Notes: generated from the sequence alone by a model not told the origin. Shown: positions 14,850 through 25,193, counted from the stretch's first letter. The stretch: 27,618 bases of DNA from an uncultured Pseudoxanthomonas sp. (GCA_937975725.1 CALJUL010000071.1:1-27618); one strand, 5' to 3'. Translations and numbers: made by a program.

Positions 14850-14879
14850 TTGGCGGCTGGGCGGGCGGGCATGGATAAT
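14850..14879 (+). promoter_or_regulatory. promoter for dsbB
   Basis: TTGGCG (14850-14855), an 18-nt spacer and GATAAT (14874-14879) form a reasonable sigma-70 promoter just after the ribosomal terminator, giving a leader of about 23 nt before dsbB. Confidence 0.55.
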
Positions 14880-14908
14880 GCGGCATCACCCGCACGCGAC
14901 GGACATCG

Positions 14909-15424
14909 ATGAACCCACTCCGCTGGTCCTTCCGCGCCCAGTGCCTGCTCGGCTTCCTGGCCTGCGCGGCCTTGCTGGGATATGCGCTCTACGTGCAGTT
15001 CGTGCAGCACCTCGAACCCTGTCCGTTCTGCATCTTCCAGCGCCTGGCGTTTGTGGCCACCGGCGTGATGTTCCTGCTGGGCGCGCTGCACAACCCGCGC
15101 CGCTCCGGCGGGCGTCGCCTGTACGGCATGCTGGCTTTCGTCGCGGCCGCCGCCGGCATCGGCATCGCCGGCCGCCACGTCTGGGTGCAGTTGTATCCGC
15201 CGCCGATGCCCAGTTGCGGGCCGGGCTGGGATTACATGGTGGAAACCAACACCTGGCTGGGCGTGGTGCAGCGGGTGCTGACCGCCAAGGGCGACTGCAG
15301 CACGATCGACTGGAGCTTTCTGGGGCTGACCATGCCGATGTGGAGCCTGGTGTGGTTCGTACTGCTCGCGGCCTGGGCACTGTGGACCGGCTTCCGCAGC
15401 CGCAGGACCTCGACCTTCCGCTGA
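14909..15424 (+). CDS. dsbB: disulfide bond formation protein DsbB
   Basis: This 171-residue inner-membrane protein reoxidises periplasmic DsbA and passes electrons to quinone. Four hydrophobic segments lie at about 12-32, 45-62, 70-88 and 142-162. The first cysteine pair is C38-P-F-C41, followed by Arg45, matching the quinone-proximal Arg48 of E. coli; the second pair is Cys103 and Cys130 in the periplasmic loop. All four redox cysteines are present, so it should be active. It has its own promoter after the ribosomal terminator and lies 51 bases upstream of the DAHP synthase gene, with which it may share a transcript. Confidence 0.93.
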   Translation: MNPLRWSFRAQCLLGFLACAALLGYALYVQFVQHLEPCPFCIFQRLAFVATGVMFLLGALHNPRRSGGRRLYGMLAFVAAAAGIGIAGRHVWVQLYPPPMPSCGPGWDYMVETNTWLGVVQRVLTAKGDCSTIDWSFLGLTMPMWSLVWFVLLAAWALWTGFRSRRTSTFR

Positions 15425-15475
15425 TTTGACGCGGCGCATCATTCTGTCACCATGGTGGGCCGAAAGGAGTCCGCC

Positions 15476-16870
15476 ATGAACACCCCCGACCGCAACCTGC
15501 GCGCCGTCCACCTGCCCAGCCAGTGGAGCCCCGACAGTTGGCGCGAGCGGCCGGCGCTGCAGATGCCCACGTATCCCGATGCGCAGGCGCTGGAAGGCGC
15601 CCTGACCGAACTGCGCCAGTTGCCGCCGCTGGTCACCTCGTGGGAGATCTTCGCGCTGAAGAAGCAACTGGCCGAGGCACAGGAAGGCAAGCGCTTCCTG
15701 CTCCAAGGCGGCGACTGCGCCGAGAGCTTCAGCGATTGCGAGTCCGGGCTGATCTCCAACCGGCTCAAGGTGCTGCTGCAGATGAGCCTGGTGCTGGTGC
15801 ACGGGTTGCGCCTGCCGGTGGTGCGCGTGGGCCGCTACGCGGGCCAGTACGCCAAGCCGCGCTCGGCCGACACCGAGACCCGCGACGGCGTCTCGTTGCC
15901 CAGCTACCGCGGCGACCTGGTCAACGCGCCCGAGTTCACCGCCGAGGCGCGGGTGCCGGACCCGCGCCGCATGATCAAGGCGCACGCGCGGTCGGCGATG
16001 ACGATGAACTTCGTGCGTGCGCTGATCGACGGCGGCTTCGCCGACTTGCACCACCCCGAATACTGGAACCTGAGCTGGGTGGGCTGCTCGCCACTGGCCA
16101 GCGAATACCAGCAGATGGTCACCTCGATCGGCGACGCGGTGAAGTTCATGGAGACGCTGGCCGGTTCGGAGGTGCACAACCTCAACCGCGTGGACTTCTA
16201 CACCTCGCACGAAGCGCTGCTGCTGCCCTACGAGGCGGCGATGACCCGCGAAGTGCCGCGCCAGTGGGGCTGGTTCAACCTGAGCACGCACTACCCGTGG
16301 ATCGGCATGCGTACGGCGGCGCTCGACGGCGCGCACGTGGAGTATTTCCGCGGCATCCGCAACCCGATCGCGCTGAAGGTGGGGCCGTCGGCCACGCCGG
16401 ACCAGTTGTTGCGGCTGATCGACGTGCTGAACCCGGAGGACGAGCCGGGCCGCCTGACCTTCATCCACCGCATGGGCGCGGCGCAGATCGCCGACAAGCT
16501 GCCGCCGCTGCTGGAAGCGGTGAAGCGCGACGGCCGCCGCGTGCTGTGGGTGTGCGACGCGATGCACGGCAACACCGAGAGCACATCGAACGGGTTCAAG
16601 ACGCGGCGCTTCGAGAACGTGCGCAGCGAAGTGGAGCAGTCGTTCGACCTGCACGCCGCCGCCGGCACCCGCCTGGGCGGCGTGCATCTGGAACTGACCG
16701 GCGAGGACGTCACCGAGTGCACCGGCGGCGCGCGCGAGCTGACCGACACCGACCTGGAGCGCGCCTACCGCTCCACCGTGGACCCGCGCCTGAACTACGA
16801 GCAGTCGCTGGAGATCGCGATGTGCATCGTGCGCAAGCAGAACCAGGTGGCCGCACCGGTCGCGCGCTGA
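15476..16870 (+). CDS. class II 3-deoxy-7-phosphoheptulonate synthase
   Basis: The 464-residue enzyme condenses phosphoenolpyruvate with erythrose 4-phosphate in the first step of the shikimate pathway. It belongs to the class II (plant/mycobacterial) type, unlike E. coli AroF/G/H. Visible landmarks are LLQGGDCAESF with the metal-binding Cys81, VVRVGRYAGQYAKPRS with Arg120, CDAMHGN, GVHLELTGEDVTEC and VDPRLNYEQ, which supply the His, Glu and Asp metal ligands known from M. tuberculosis AroG. GAAAGGAG six bases before ATG 15476 sets the start; an upstream in-frame ATG at 15452 lacks a binding site. It converges on the GGDEF/EAL gene. Feedback control cannot be judged from sequence. Confidence 0.95.
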   Translation: MNTPDRNLRAVHLPSQWSPDSWRERPALQMPTYPDAQALEGALTELRQLPPLVTSWEIFALKKQLAEAQEGKRFLLQGGDCAESFSDCESGLISNRLKVLLQMSLVLVHGLRLPVVRVGRYAGQYAKPRSADTETRDGVSLPSYRGDLVNAPEFTAEARVPDPRRMIKAHARSAMTMNFVRALIDGGFADLHHPEYWNLSWVGCSPLASEYQQMVTSIGDAVKFMETLAGSEVHNLNRVDFYTSHEALLLPYEAAMTREVPRQWGWFNLSTHYPWIGMRTAALDGAHVEYFRGIRNPIALKVGPSATPDQLLRLIDVLNPEDEPGRLTFIHRMGAAQIADKLPPLLEAVKRDGRRVLWVCDAMHGNTESTSNGFKTRRFENVRSEVEQSFDLHAAAGTRLGGVHLELTGEDVTECTGGARELTDTDLERAYRSTVDPRLNYEQSLEIAMCIVRKQNQVAAPVAR

Positions 16871-16920
16871 GCGCTGCCGGTCGCCGCGGCGGCAACGGCC
16901 ACTGCGGGGAGCGCGCTCAG
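16867..16920. terminator. inverted repeat containing both stop codons of a convergent pair
   Basis: CTGAGCGC (16867-16874) is perfectly inverted at 16913-16920. The first arm holds the TGA of the DAHP synthase gene and the second the TGA of the minus-strand GGDEF/EAL gene. The intervening bases are GC-rich with smaller inverted repeats. A bidirectional terminator is plausible, but there is no U-run. Confidence 0.4.
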
Positions 16921-19900
16921 GACCAGTGCGCCTGCATGCTGGAAGGCGCCTGCGGGATGTCCCAGGTGCGGTTGCGGGCGTACATGCGGGCGAACTCGGG
17001 CGCCGGCACCGGCGGGCTGAACAGGTTGCCCTGCAATTCGTCGCAGCCGTTGGCGGCCAGCCAGGCCGCCTGCGCCGTGTTCTCCACGCCTTCGGCGATG
17101 GTGCGGCACTGCAACTGGCTGCCCAGGCCGATGATCGCGCGGGTGATGGCGCTCTGATTGGGTTCGGTCACGTCGCGCACGAACGACTGGTCGATCTTCA
17201 GCACGTTGAAGCCGTAGTTGCCCAGGTAGCTCAGGCTGGAGAAGCCGGTACCGAAATCGTCGATGGCGATGCGCACGCCCAGCGCCTTGAGCGCGCGCAG
17301 GGTGCGGTCGCTGCGCTGCACGTCGCGCATCAGCGTGGTCTCGGTGACTTCCAGTTCCAGGTGCTCGGCGGCCAGGCCGCTGTCGTCCAGCGCGGCCTTC
17401 ACCGTGTCCACCAGGTCGTCGGTGTCGAAGTTGGCGGCGGCCACGTTCACCGACACGCGTATCGGCGGCAGCCCGGACTGCTGCCAGATGCGGTTCTGGC
17501 GGCAGGCGGCCTGGATCGCCCAGCGGTCGATGTCGACGATCAGGTTGGTTTCCTCGGCAATGGGGATGAACTCGCCCGGCAGCACCAGGCGGTCGCCGCG
17601 CTGCCAGCGCGCCAGCCCTTCCACGCCGACGATGCGGCCGGTGCGCCGGTCGATCTGCGGCTGGTAGTGCAGCAGCAGGTCGCCGTTGCGCAGGCCGCGG
17701 CGCAGGCTGTTCTCCAGCTCGATGCGCGCGTCCACGCTGGCGGCCAGGTCGCGGGTGTAGAAGCGGGTGGCGTTGCGGCCGTTGCGCTTGGCCAGGTACA
17801 TGGCGGCGTCGGCGCGCATCATCAGCGTGGCGGCGTCGTAGCCGTCCTCGGGGAACAGGCTGATGCCGATGCTGAAGGCCTGGTGCAGTTCGTGCGTGGA
17901 CACGGCGTAGGGCGTGGCGCCGATGGCGAGCAGGCGGTCGGCCAGTTGCAGTACGCTGTCGCGGGTGATGACGTTGTGCAGCAGTACGACGAATTCGTCG
18001 CCACCGGTGCGGTAGACCGTGCCCAGGTTGCCGACGTTGCGCTGGATGCGCCGGGCGACCTGTTGCAGCAGGTCGTCGCCGACGTGGTGGCCGAGCGCGT
18101 CGTTGACGTGCTTGAACAGGTCCAGGTCGAGGAACAGCACCGCCACGCCGTTGCCGCGGTTGGTGGCCTGGGTGATGAGCTGGCCGAGGGTTTCGTTGAG
18201 CTGCAGACGGTTGGGCAGGCCAGTCAGGCTGTCGTGGTGGGCCAGGTAGGTCATGCGCGAACTGAGCGCGCGCGCCTCGGTGATGTCGCGCAGCACCATC
18301 ACCGAGCCCATCCGGCGGTCGTCGTGGTCGTGGATGGGCGAGAGCGAGCGCTCCACCAGGATGTGGCTGCCGTCGGCGCGCATCAGCGCCAGGTCGCCGG
18401 GCTGAGCGACCAGTTCCAGTTCGGTCGCGTGGTCCTGCGCGGCCACTTCCGCCAGCGGCGCCACGCGCTCCAGCGGCTGCTCCAGCGCCTGTTCCAGCCG
18501 CAGCCCGGTGAGCACCTCGGCGGCGGGGTTCATGTAGGTCACGCGCGCATCCACGTCGATGGTGATGACCGCCTCGTTGACCGAGGTCAGGGTGACGTAG
18601 GCCAGCTCGTTGGCCTTGTGCAGCGCCTGCTCCAACCGCGCCTTCTCGCTGATGTCGATGGCCATGACGTAGAAGCCGCACACGCGGCCGTCCTCGTCGT
18701 GGTCGGGCGTGTAGAAGGTGTGCATGCGCCGCGGCCCGCCGTGGGCGGGGAAGCTGGCCTCGAAATCGCTTTCGCGCCCGTTGAGCGCCCAGTCCGCGTG
18801 CGCACGCCGGCGCTGGTAGATCTCTTCGCCGAAGATGTCGCGCAGGTGCCGGCCGACCCTGAGCGGGCCGTCCCAGACGTAGTCGGCGGCGCTGGTCCGG
18901 TTGAAGAAGACCAGCCGTTCCTGTGCGTCGAACTGCAGGATCAGCGCGGGCAGGCGGTCGGTCACGCGCTTGAGGTGGTCGCGCGCCAGCGACAGTTCGT
19001 GGTGGGCCTGACGCTGCTCGCTGATGTCGTTGGCCATCAGGTACCAGCCGGCGATGCGCTGGTCGCGCTCCACGTCCGGGACCAGGTAGAGCTGCACCGG
19101 GCGGCGCGGCTGGCCAAGTTCGGCGTCCCAGGCGGCCCAGTGCGCCGGCGTGCATTCGGCCATCGCGCGTTGCAGCGAGGCGAGGAACTCGGGATCGTCG
19201 GCGTGCACGGTTTCCACCGGGCAGTTGATCCAGGCCGGCGCGTCGCCGAACCAGTCGCGGCTGGCGCGGTTGGCGAAGCCGTAGCGGCCGTTGCCGTCGA
19301 TGTAGGCGATCAGCGAGGGCAGGTGGTCGGCGACCGCATCCAGCAGGGCGCGGCTGCGGCGCTCGGTGCGCGCCACGTTGCGCAGCAGCAGGAACAGCAG
19401 CAGCCCCAGGCCGAACCCCACCAGCGGCAGCAGCACGATGGCGGTGAGCCCCGGCACGGCCTGCTGCAGCGGCGGAGACTGCATCTTCAGCAGCCAGCGC
19501 ATGCCCAGCAGGTCGAGCGTGCGCGCGTACGCGAACGCCGGTCGCGCCGCCGCATCGGCGCGCTGCTGCGGCGACGGCCCGCTGCGGAAGACCGATTCGC
19601 CGCCTTCGCCGCCGGCGAGCAGTTCCACCTCGAAGCCGGCCAGGTCAGGATCGCCGATGGCTTCGCGCATCACCTGCTGCCAGCCGAAGCCGGCCGTGGC
19701 GAATCCGCGCAGCTCGCGCCGGCGCTCGTTCACGCCCTGCTGCGCCAGCGCGGGACGGGCGTAGACCGGTGCGTACAACAGGAAGCCGGCCATGCCGGTG
19801 CCGCCGCGCGAGGCGTCGGCCAGCGCGACCAGCGGCGCAGCGGTGAGCTCGCCGCTGTCGCGCGCGGCCAGCACCGCCTTGCGCCGCGCGTCCTCCGCCA

Positions 19901-20438
19901 GCAGGTCGCGGCCCAGCAGCGGGCGCATCGGCGGAGATTCAGGGTAGAGCAGGTCCAGCACGACGTATTCGGCGCGCTCGCCGACGGGCTGGATGGCGAA
20001 GGCGTCGCCGTAGATGGCGCGCTGCGCGGCCAGGTACGCCGCGCGGTCCTGCTCGCGCACCAGGCGGGCGAAGCCCAGGCCATGCACGCCGCCGCGGCGC
20101 TCGGAGATCTGCAGGCGGGTGACGAAGGTGTGGAAGCTCTCGCGGTCGATGTCCGGACGGCCTTCGAGCACGGCGGCGGCGGCGCGCACCGTGTCCTCGT
20201 AGGCGTTCATCTGGGTGGTGACGGCGATGGTCAGCGCGTCGGCGCGCGCTTCGAACTGCGAGCGCGCGTGCTCGTGCGCGCGCTGCCAGGCCGAGAAGCC
20301 GGCCCAGCCCGACAGCAGGCTCGCGATCACCAGCACGCCCCAGGCCAGGGAGTTCAGGTTGCGCTCGCGCAGGCGCGCGCCCGAATGCGCCCGGCCCAGC
20401 GCCCTGATTTCCGATGCGCGATCCGCGCCAGACTCCAC
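16917..20438 (-). CDS. CHASE-PAS-GGDEF-EAL cyclic-di-GMP signalling protein
   Basis: The 1173-residue membrane protein has a transmembrane segment (about 30-50), a periplasmic CHASE-like sensor (about 75-300, with GLGFARLV and ALADASRGGTGMAGFLLYAPVY), a second segment (about 328-352), three PAS domains (about 365-475, 488-600, 610-720), GGDEF (about 732-892) and EAL (about 905-1155). The cyclase motif GGDEF is intact (812-816) with DLDLFKHVND before it; the inhibitory RxxD position reads GNLG. In the phosphodiesterase half the EAL triplet is EGL (940-942), but Asn998, Glu1030, Asp1060-Asp1061, Lys1081, Glu1116 and Gln1136 are kept. It may therefore make, degrade or both. The start is GTG, supported by GGGGGAG seven bases upstream; no ATG fits. 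It is last in the minus-strand block, 84 bases after the amidase gene. Confidence 0.93.
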   Translation of the reverse strand: MESGADRASEIRALGRAHSGARLRERNLNSLAWGVLVIASLLSGWAGFSAWQRAHEHARSQFEARADALTIAVTTQMNAYEDTVRAAAAVLEGRPDIDRESFHTFVTRLQISERRGGVHGLGFARLVREQDRAAYLAAQRAIYGDAFAIQPVGERAEYVVLDLLYPESPPMRPLLGRDLLAEDARRKAVLAARDSGELTAAPLVALADASRGGTGMAGFLLYAPVYARPALAQQGVNERRRELRGFATAGFGWQQVMREAIGDPDLAGFEVELLAGGEGGESVFRSGPSPQQRADAAARPAFAYARTLDLLGMRWLLKMQSPPLQQAVPGLTAIVLLPLVGFGLGLLLFLLLRNVARTERRSRALLDAVADHLPSLIAYIDGNGRYGFANRASRDWFGDAPAWINCPVETVHADDPEFLASLQRAMAECTPAHWAAWDAELGQPRRPVQLYLVPDVERDQRIAGWYLMANDISEQRQAHHELSLARDHLKRVTDRLPALILQFDAQERLVFFNRTSAADYVWDGPLRVGRHLRDIFGEEIYQRRRAHADWALNGRESDFEASFPAHGGPRRMHTFYTPDHDEDGRVCGFYVMAIDISEKARLEQALHKANELAYVTLTSVNEAVITIDVDARVTYMNPAAEVLTGLRLEQALEQPLERVAPLAEVAAQDHATELELVAQPGDLALMRADGSHILVERSLSPIHDHDDRRMGSVMVLRDITEARALSSRMTYLAHHDSLTGLPNRLQLNETLGQLITQATNRGNGVAVLFLDLDLFKHVNDALGHHVGDDLLQQVARRIQRNVGNLGTVYRTGGDEFVVLLHNVITRDSVLQLADRLLAIGATPYAVSTHELHQAFSIGISLFPEDGYDAATLMMRADAAMYLAKRNGRNATRFYTRDLAASVDARIELENSLRRGLRNGDLLLHYQPQIDRRTGRIVGVEGLARWQRGDRLVLPGEFIPIAEETNLIVDIDRWAIQAACRQNRIWQQSGLPPIRVSVNVAAANFDTDDLVDTVKAALDDSGLAAEHLELEVTETTLMRDVQRSDRTLRALKALGVRIAIDDFGTGFSSLSYLGNYGFNVLKIDQSFVRDVTEPNQSAITRAIIGLGSQLQCRTIAEGVENTAQAAWLAANGCDELQGNLFSPPVPAPEFARMYARNRTWDIPQAPSSMQAHWS

Positions 20439-20522
20439 GCGAATACTCCCCCGCTGTCCACTGCTGCTTAATCACGCCACGAAACGAGGCGCGGCCGCAA
20501 GCGGTTTGTGGCTAATGTGCTT

Positions 20523-22127
20523 TCAGCGCCCGCGCGGGGAGGCGGGCAGGCTGGGGCGGTATTCCGGGGGTTTGCGCGCGCGGGTGAGCTGTTCGTAATC
20601 GTAGGCCAGCTCGATCAGGCGGGCTTCGCTCCACGCCGGGCCCATGAAGACGATGCCCAGCGGCAGGCCGTCGCTGCTGCCCATCGGCACGGTGAGGCTG
20701 GGGTAGCCGGCGACGGCCGCGGCGCTGTAGCCGGCGCCGGGGAAATGGTCGCCGGCCTTGTGGTCGGTCAGCCAGGCCGGGCCGGTGGCCGGCGCGATCA
20801 GGGCGTCCAGCCGCTGCGACTTCAGCGCCGCGTCGATGCCTTCGGGGCCGGCCAGCCGGCGCGCGCGCGAGCGGGCGGCGATGTAGGCCGGCTCGCCCAG
20901 CCCGCCTTTCTGGTTGGCCTGCTCGAACAGCTCCTGGCCGAAGTAGGGCAGCTCCGAGACGTGGTACTGCTGGTTGTAGCCGATCAACTGGGTCAGCGTG
21001 GTCAGCGGCGCCTTGCGCTGGACGAGATAGCGCTCCAGCCCGTGCTTGAACTCGTAGAGCAGCAGTTCCTTCTCGTCGGCGTTCCATTGGCCTTCGGTGG
21101 GGATCCGGGCGTCCTCCAGGGTTGCGCCGGCTTCGCGCATCACCTGCAGCGCGCTTTCCATCGCGGCGGCGGCGTCGGGGTGGATGTCGAACTTGTCGCG
21201 CAGCACGCCGATGCGCGCGCCCTTGAGCGCGCCGGGCTTCAGGCGCGCGGCGTAGTCCAGGGTGGTGTTCCAGGCGGCGTTGGTGGTGGCCGCGTCGTCG
21301 GCGTCCCGGCCGGCCAGCACGCTCAGCAGCAGCGCCGCGTCGGTCACGCTGCGGGTGATCGGGCCGGCGGTGTCCTGGCTGTGCGAGATCGGCAGGATGC
21401 CGCTGCGGCTGACCAGCCCGACGGTGGGCTTCAGCCCGACCACGCCGTTGACCGCCGCCGGGCAGATGATGCTGCCGTCGGTCTCGGTGCCCACGGCGAC
21501 CGCCGACAGGTTGGCCGACACCGCCACCGCGCTGCCGGAGCTGGAGCCGCAGGGATTGCGGTCCAGCACGTAGGGATTGCGGGTCTGCCCGCCGCGCGCG
21601 CTCCAGCCGGAGGTGGAGTGGGTGGAGCGGAAGTTGGCCCATTCGCTCAGGTTGGCCTTGCCCAGGATCACCGCGCCGGCCTCGCGCAGGCGGCGCACCA
21701 GGAAGGCGTCCTGCGCCGGGCGGAAATCCTTCAGTGCCAGCGAGCCGGCCGAGGTGGCCATCGGCACGGCGTCGATGTTGTCCTTCAGCAGCACCGGGAT
21801 GCCGTGCAGCGGGCCACGCACGGCGTTGTTGCGGCGCTCCAGGTCGCGCAGCGCCGCTTCCTTCATGGCGTCGGGGTTGAGCTCGATCACCGCGCGCAGT
21901 TGCGGGCCGGCCTTGTCGACCAGGGCGATGCGCTGCAGGTAGGCCTGGGTCAGGCGGCGGCTGTCGAGTTCGCCGGACTGCATGCGCGATTGCAGATCGG
22001 CGATGTCCAGTTCGGCGTAGAGGAAATCGGTCGGCGCCTCGGCCGGCGCGTCCGCCACGGGCGGCGCGGCGCGCTGGCAGGCGGCCAGGGCGAGGAGGGT
22101 GCCAAGCAGCAGGGCGGTTCGGCGCAT
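20523..22127 (-). CDS. lipoprotein amidase (amidase-signature family)
   Basis: The 534-residue product begins with a lipoprotein signal peptide, LLALAAC with Cys17 as the lipidated residue and Gln next, which suggests the outer membrane facing the periplasm. The rest is an amidase-signature enzyme. The Ser-cisSer-Lys triad is visible: Lys115 in LLKDNID, Ser195 in CGSSSGSA, and the nucleophile Ser219 in DGSIICPA; the 24-residue gap between the two serines equals that in GatA and FAAH. It is not GatA, which is cytosolic and part of an operon with gatB/gatC. The substrate is unknown; amide or peptide-like bonds in the periplasm are likely. It may have its own promoter at the end of the DUF2127 gene. 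Confidence 0.9.
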   Translation of the reverse strand: MRRTALLLGTLLALAACQRAAPPVADAPAEAPTDFLYAELDIADLQSRMQSGELDSRRLTQAYLQRIALVDKAGPQLRAVIELNPDAMKEAALRDLERRNNAVRGPLHGIPVLLKDNIDAVPMATSAGSLALKDFRPAQDAFLVRRLREAGAVILGKANLSEWANFRSTHSTSGWSARGGQTRNPYVLDRNPCGSSSGSAVAVSANLSAVAVGTETDGSIICPAAVNGVVGLKPTVGLVSRSGILPISHSQDTAGPITRSVTDAALLLSVLAGRDADDAATTNAAWNTTLDYAARLKPGALKGARIGVLRDKFDIHPDAAAAMESALQVMREAGATLEDARIPTEGQWNADEKELLLYEFKHGLERYLVQRKAPLTTLTQLIGYNQQYHVSELPYFGQELFEQANQKGGLGEPAYIAARSRARRLAGPEGIDAALKSQRLDALIAPATGPAWLTDHKAGDHFPGAGYSAAAVAGYPSLTVPMGSSDGLPLGIVFMGPAWSEARLIELAYDYEQLTRARKPPEYRPSLPASPRGR

Positions 22128-22152
22128 CGCGGGAATCCCTTGGATGCGCGGC

Positions 22153-22182
22153 AGGCTACGCAGCGATGCCGGGGCGCGTCAA
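22153..22182 (-). promoter_or_regulatory. possible promoter for the amidase gene
   Basis: On the minus strand TTGACG (22182-22177) overlaps the TGA stop of the DUF2127 gene, and TAGCCT (22158-22153) follows after 18 bases. The -35 is good and the -10 weak. Confidence 0.35.
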
Positions 22183-22649
22183 ATCCGCCGGCGGCGCAGG
22201 ATGTCGCGCCACAGCGCCCACACGATCGCCAGGTTGACGACCAGCAGCGCCCAGGTGTGCCAGCCGGGGTGGTGGTACAGCGCGTACACGTCCAGCGGCA
22301 GGTAGGCGGCCGAGCCGATGCAGCCCAGCCACGAGGCCCAGGCGCGGGCGCGCCACAGGCCCCAGGCTTCCAGCAGGCGCATGGCCGCGTAGACGGCGAT
22401 GAGCAGCGCTGCCACGTGCACGGACTCTGGATTGATGCGGTCCAGGAACTGGGTGATCGCGCCCGGTTCCGCGCCGGGCACGAAGCGGACGATCGCGGCG
22501 TGCACCGCATCGCGCAGCCGCTGCGGCCCCACCGCCAGCAGGCCGCCGGCAATGGCCAGGGCAAGCACGCCCTTGGCGCCCTCGAACAGGGCGATGGCGT
22601 GCAGGCCGGGATGCGCCTTGGGATCCGGGTTGTAGGCGGTCTGTTCCAA
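22179..22649 (-). CDS. DUF2127 membrane protein
   Basis: The 156-residue product has about four hydrophobic segments (roughly 20-42, 75-93, 103-122 and 130-148) and the N-terminal signature GLHAIALFEGAKGVLAL, which I associate with the uncharacterised DUF2127 family. No catalytic motif is seen and the function is unknown. The only start that keeps this N-terminus is TTG at 22649, with no clear ribosome binding site; the first alternative is a GTG near residue 28. It begins 15 bases after the typA stop and in the same frame, so re-initiation after typA is plausible. Confidence 0.72.
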   Translation of the reverse strand: MEQTAYNPDPKAHPGLHAIALFEGAKGVLALAIAGGLLAVGPQRLRDAVHAAIVRFVPGAEPGAITQFLDRINPESVHVAALLIAVYAAMRLLEAWGLWRARAWASWLGCIGSAAYLPLDVYALYHHPGWHTWALLVVNLAIVWALWRDILRRRRI

Positions 22650-22664
22650 GGCGCGGGGAGAGGA

Positions 22665-24494
<1,830 letters not shown>

Positions 24495-24550
24495 GGGCAG
24501 GGGTGGCCGGGCCCGAGGGCGGCCAGGAGGACAGTGGGGATCAGCCGGGC

Positions 24551-24556
24551 ATTATA
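24551..24556 (-). promoter_or_regulatory. -10 element for typA
   Basis: On the minus strand the bases read TATAAT, a perfect -10. The expected -35 region (24574-24579, CGCGCC) is a poor match, so activity may rest on the -10 or an activator. It lies in the 157-nt divergent gap between typA and the macro-domain gene. Confidence 0.5.
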
Positions 24557-24651
24557 CGCGGCCGGCCGGTCCCGGCGCGATGCGCGCCGACAAGGCGGCC
24601 GGCGCCGGCCGGCGGGATGCTGGGGGCGTCCCCCCAACAGGAGTCAACCGC

Positions 24652-25143
24652 ATGATCCAGGAAGTCGCCGGCGACATCCTCCTCAGCCAGGCCCACGCCA
24701 TCGCCCACGGCGTGGCCCCCCACGACAACTTCCACAGCGGCCTGGCCTTGGCCCTGCGCGAGCACTCGCCCTCGCTGTACAAGGATTTCCGCCACTACTG
24801 CCAGACCCGCCACCCGCAGCCGGGCGGCCTGTGGACCTGGACCGGCGCCGACGGCCGCCCGGTGGCCTGCCTGTTCACCCAGGAGGAAGGCGAGGCCCGC
24901 CACGGCGGCACGCCCGGCCGGGCCACCCTCCAGCACGTCCGCCACGCGCTGAAGGCGCTGCGCACGGAGGCGCAGGACAAGGGCTTCCGCAGCCTGGCCC
25001 TGCCGCGGCTGGCGACGGGGGTGGGCGGACTGGAATGGGTTCAGGTGAAACCGCTGGTGGAGGAGGCCCTGGGCGACCTGGGCATCCCGGTGGTGGTCTA
25101 CACCACCTACCGCAAGGGCGAGCGCGCCGCCGAGGTGCTCTGA
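24652..25143 (+). CDS. macro-domain protein (TARG1/DarG-like)
   Basis: The 163-residue product is a single macro domain. VAGDILLSQAHAIAHGV and ALPRLATGVGGLEWVQVKPLVEE align with the TARG1/OARD1 and DarG branch, which removes ADP-ribose from proteins or DNA. The lysine that is catalytic in that branch (TK in the segment LITK/PTK) is replaced: here it is LFTQ. The TARG1 aspartate in CGLD is glycine (TGVGG), as in DarG. The GxG-type binding loop reads HSG. It may bind ADP-ribose or a related ligand without the usual hydrolysis. CAGGAG at 24638-24643 sets the start; a TGGGGG/CCCCCA hairpin lies just before it. No toxin gene such as darT is adjacent. Confidence 0.85.
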   Translation: MIQEVAGDILLSQAHAIAHGVAPHDNFHSGLALALREHSPSLYKDFRHYCQTRHPQPGGLWTWTGADGRPVACLFTQEEGEARHGGTPGRATLQHVRHALKALRTEAQDKGFRSLALPRLATGVGGLEWVQVKPLVEEALGDLGIPVVVYTTYRKGERAAEVL

Positions 25144-25193
25144 GCGGCGCGCCCGCGGCGGCCGCGCGGCGGACGGTGCGCCATCCGGCTTCA

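Noticed and set aside
15426..15454. A separate promoter for the DAHP synthase gene
   Set aside because: TTGACG at 15426-15431 is a good -35, but no acceptable -10 lies 16-18 bases downstream; co-transcription with dsbB is equally likely.
14354..16687. A 777-codon open frame on the minus strand
   Set aside because: It covers rplQ, dsbB and the DAHP synthase gene antisense, crosses an intrinsic terminator, and has no family features.
16926..20471. A 1181-codon open frame on the plus strand
   Set aside because: It is the mirror of the GGDEF/EAL gene; the minus strand has ordered domains and catalytic motifs, this frame has none.
24652..25143. A DarT-DarG style toxin-antitoxin system
   Set aside because: The macro domain is DarG-like only in fold; there is no DarT partner on either side and the expected catalytic lysine is absent.
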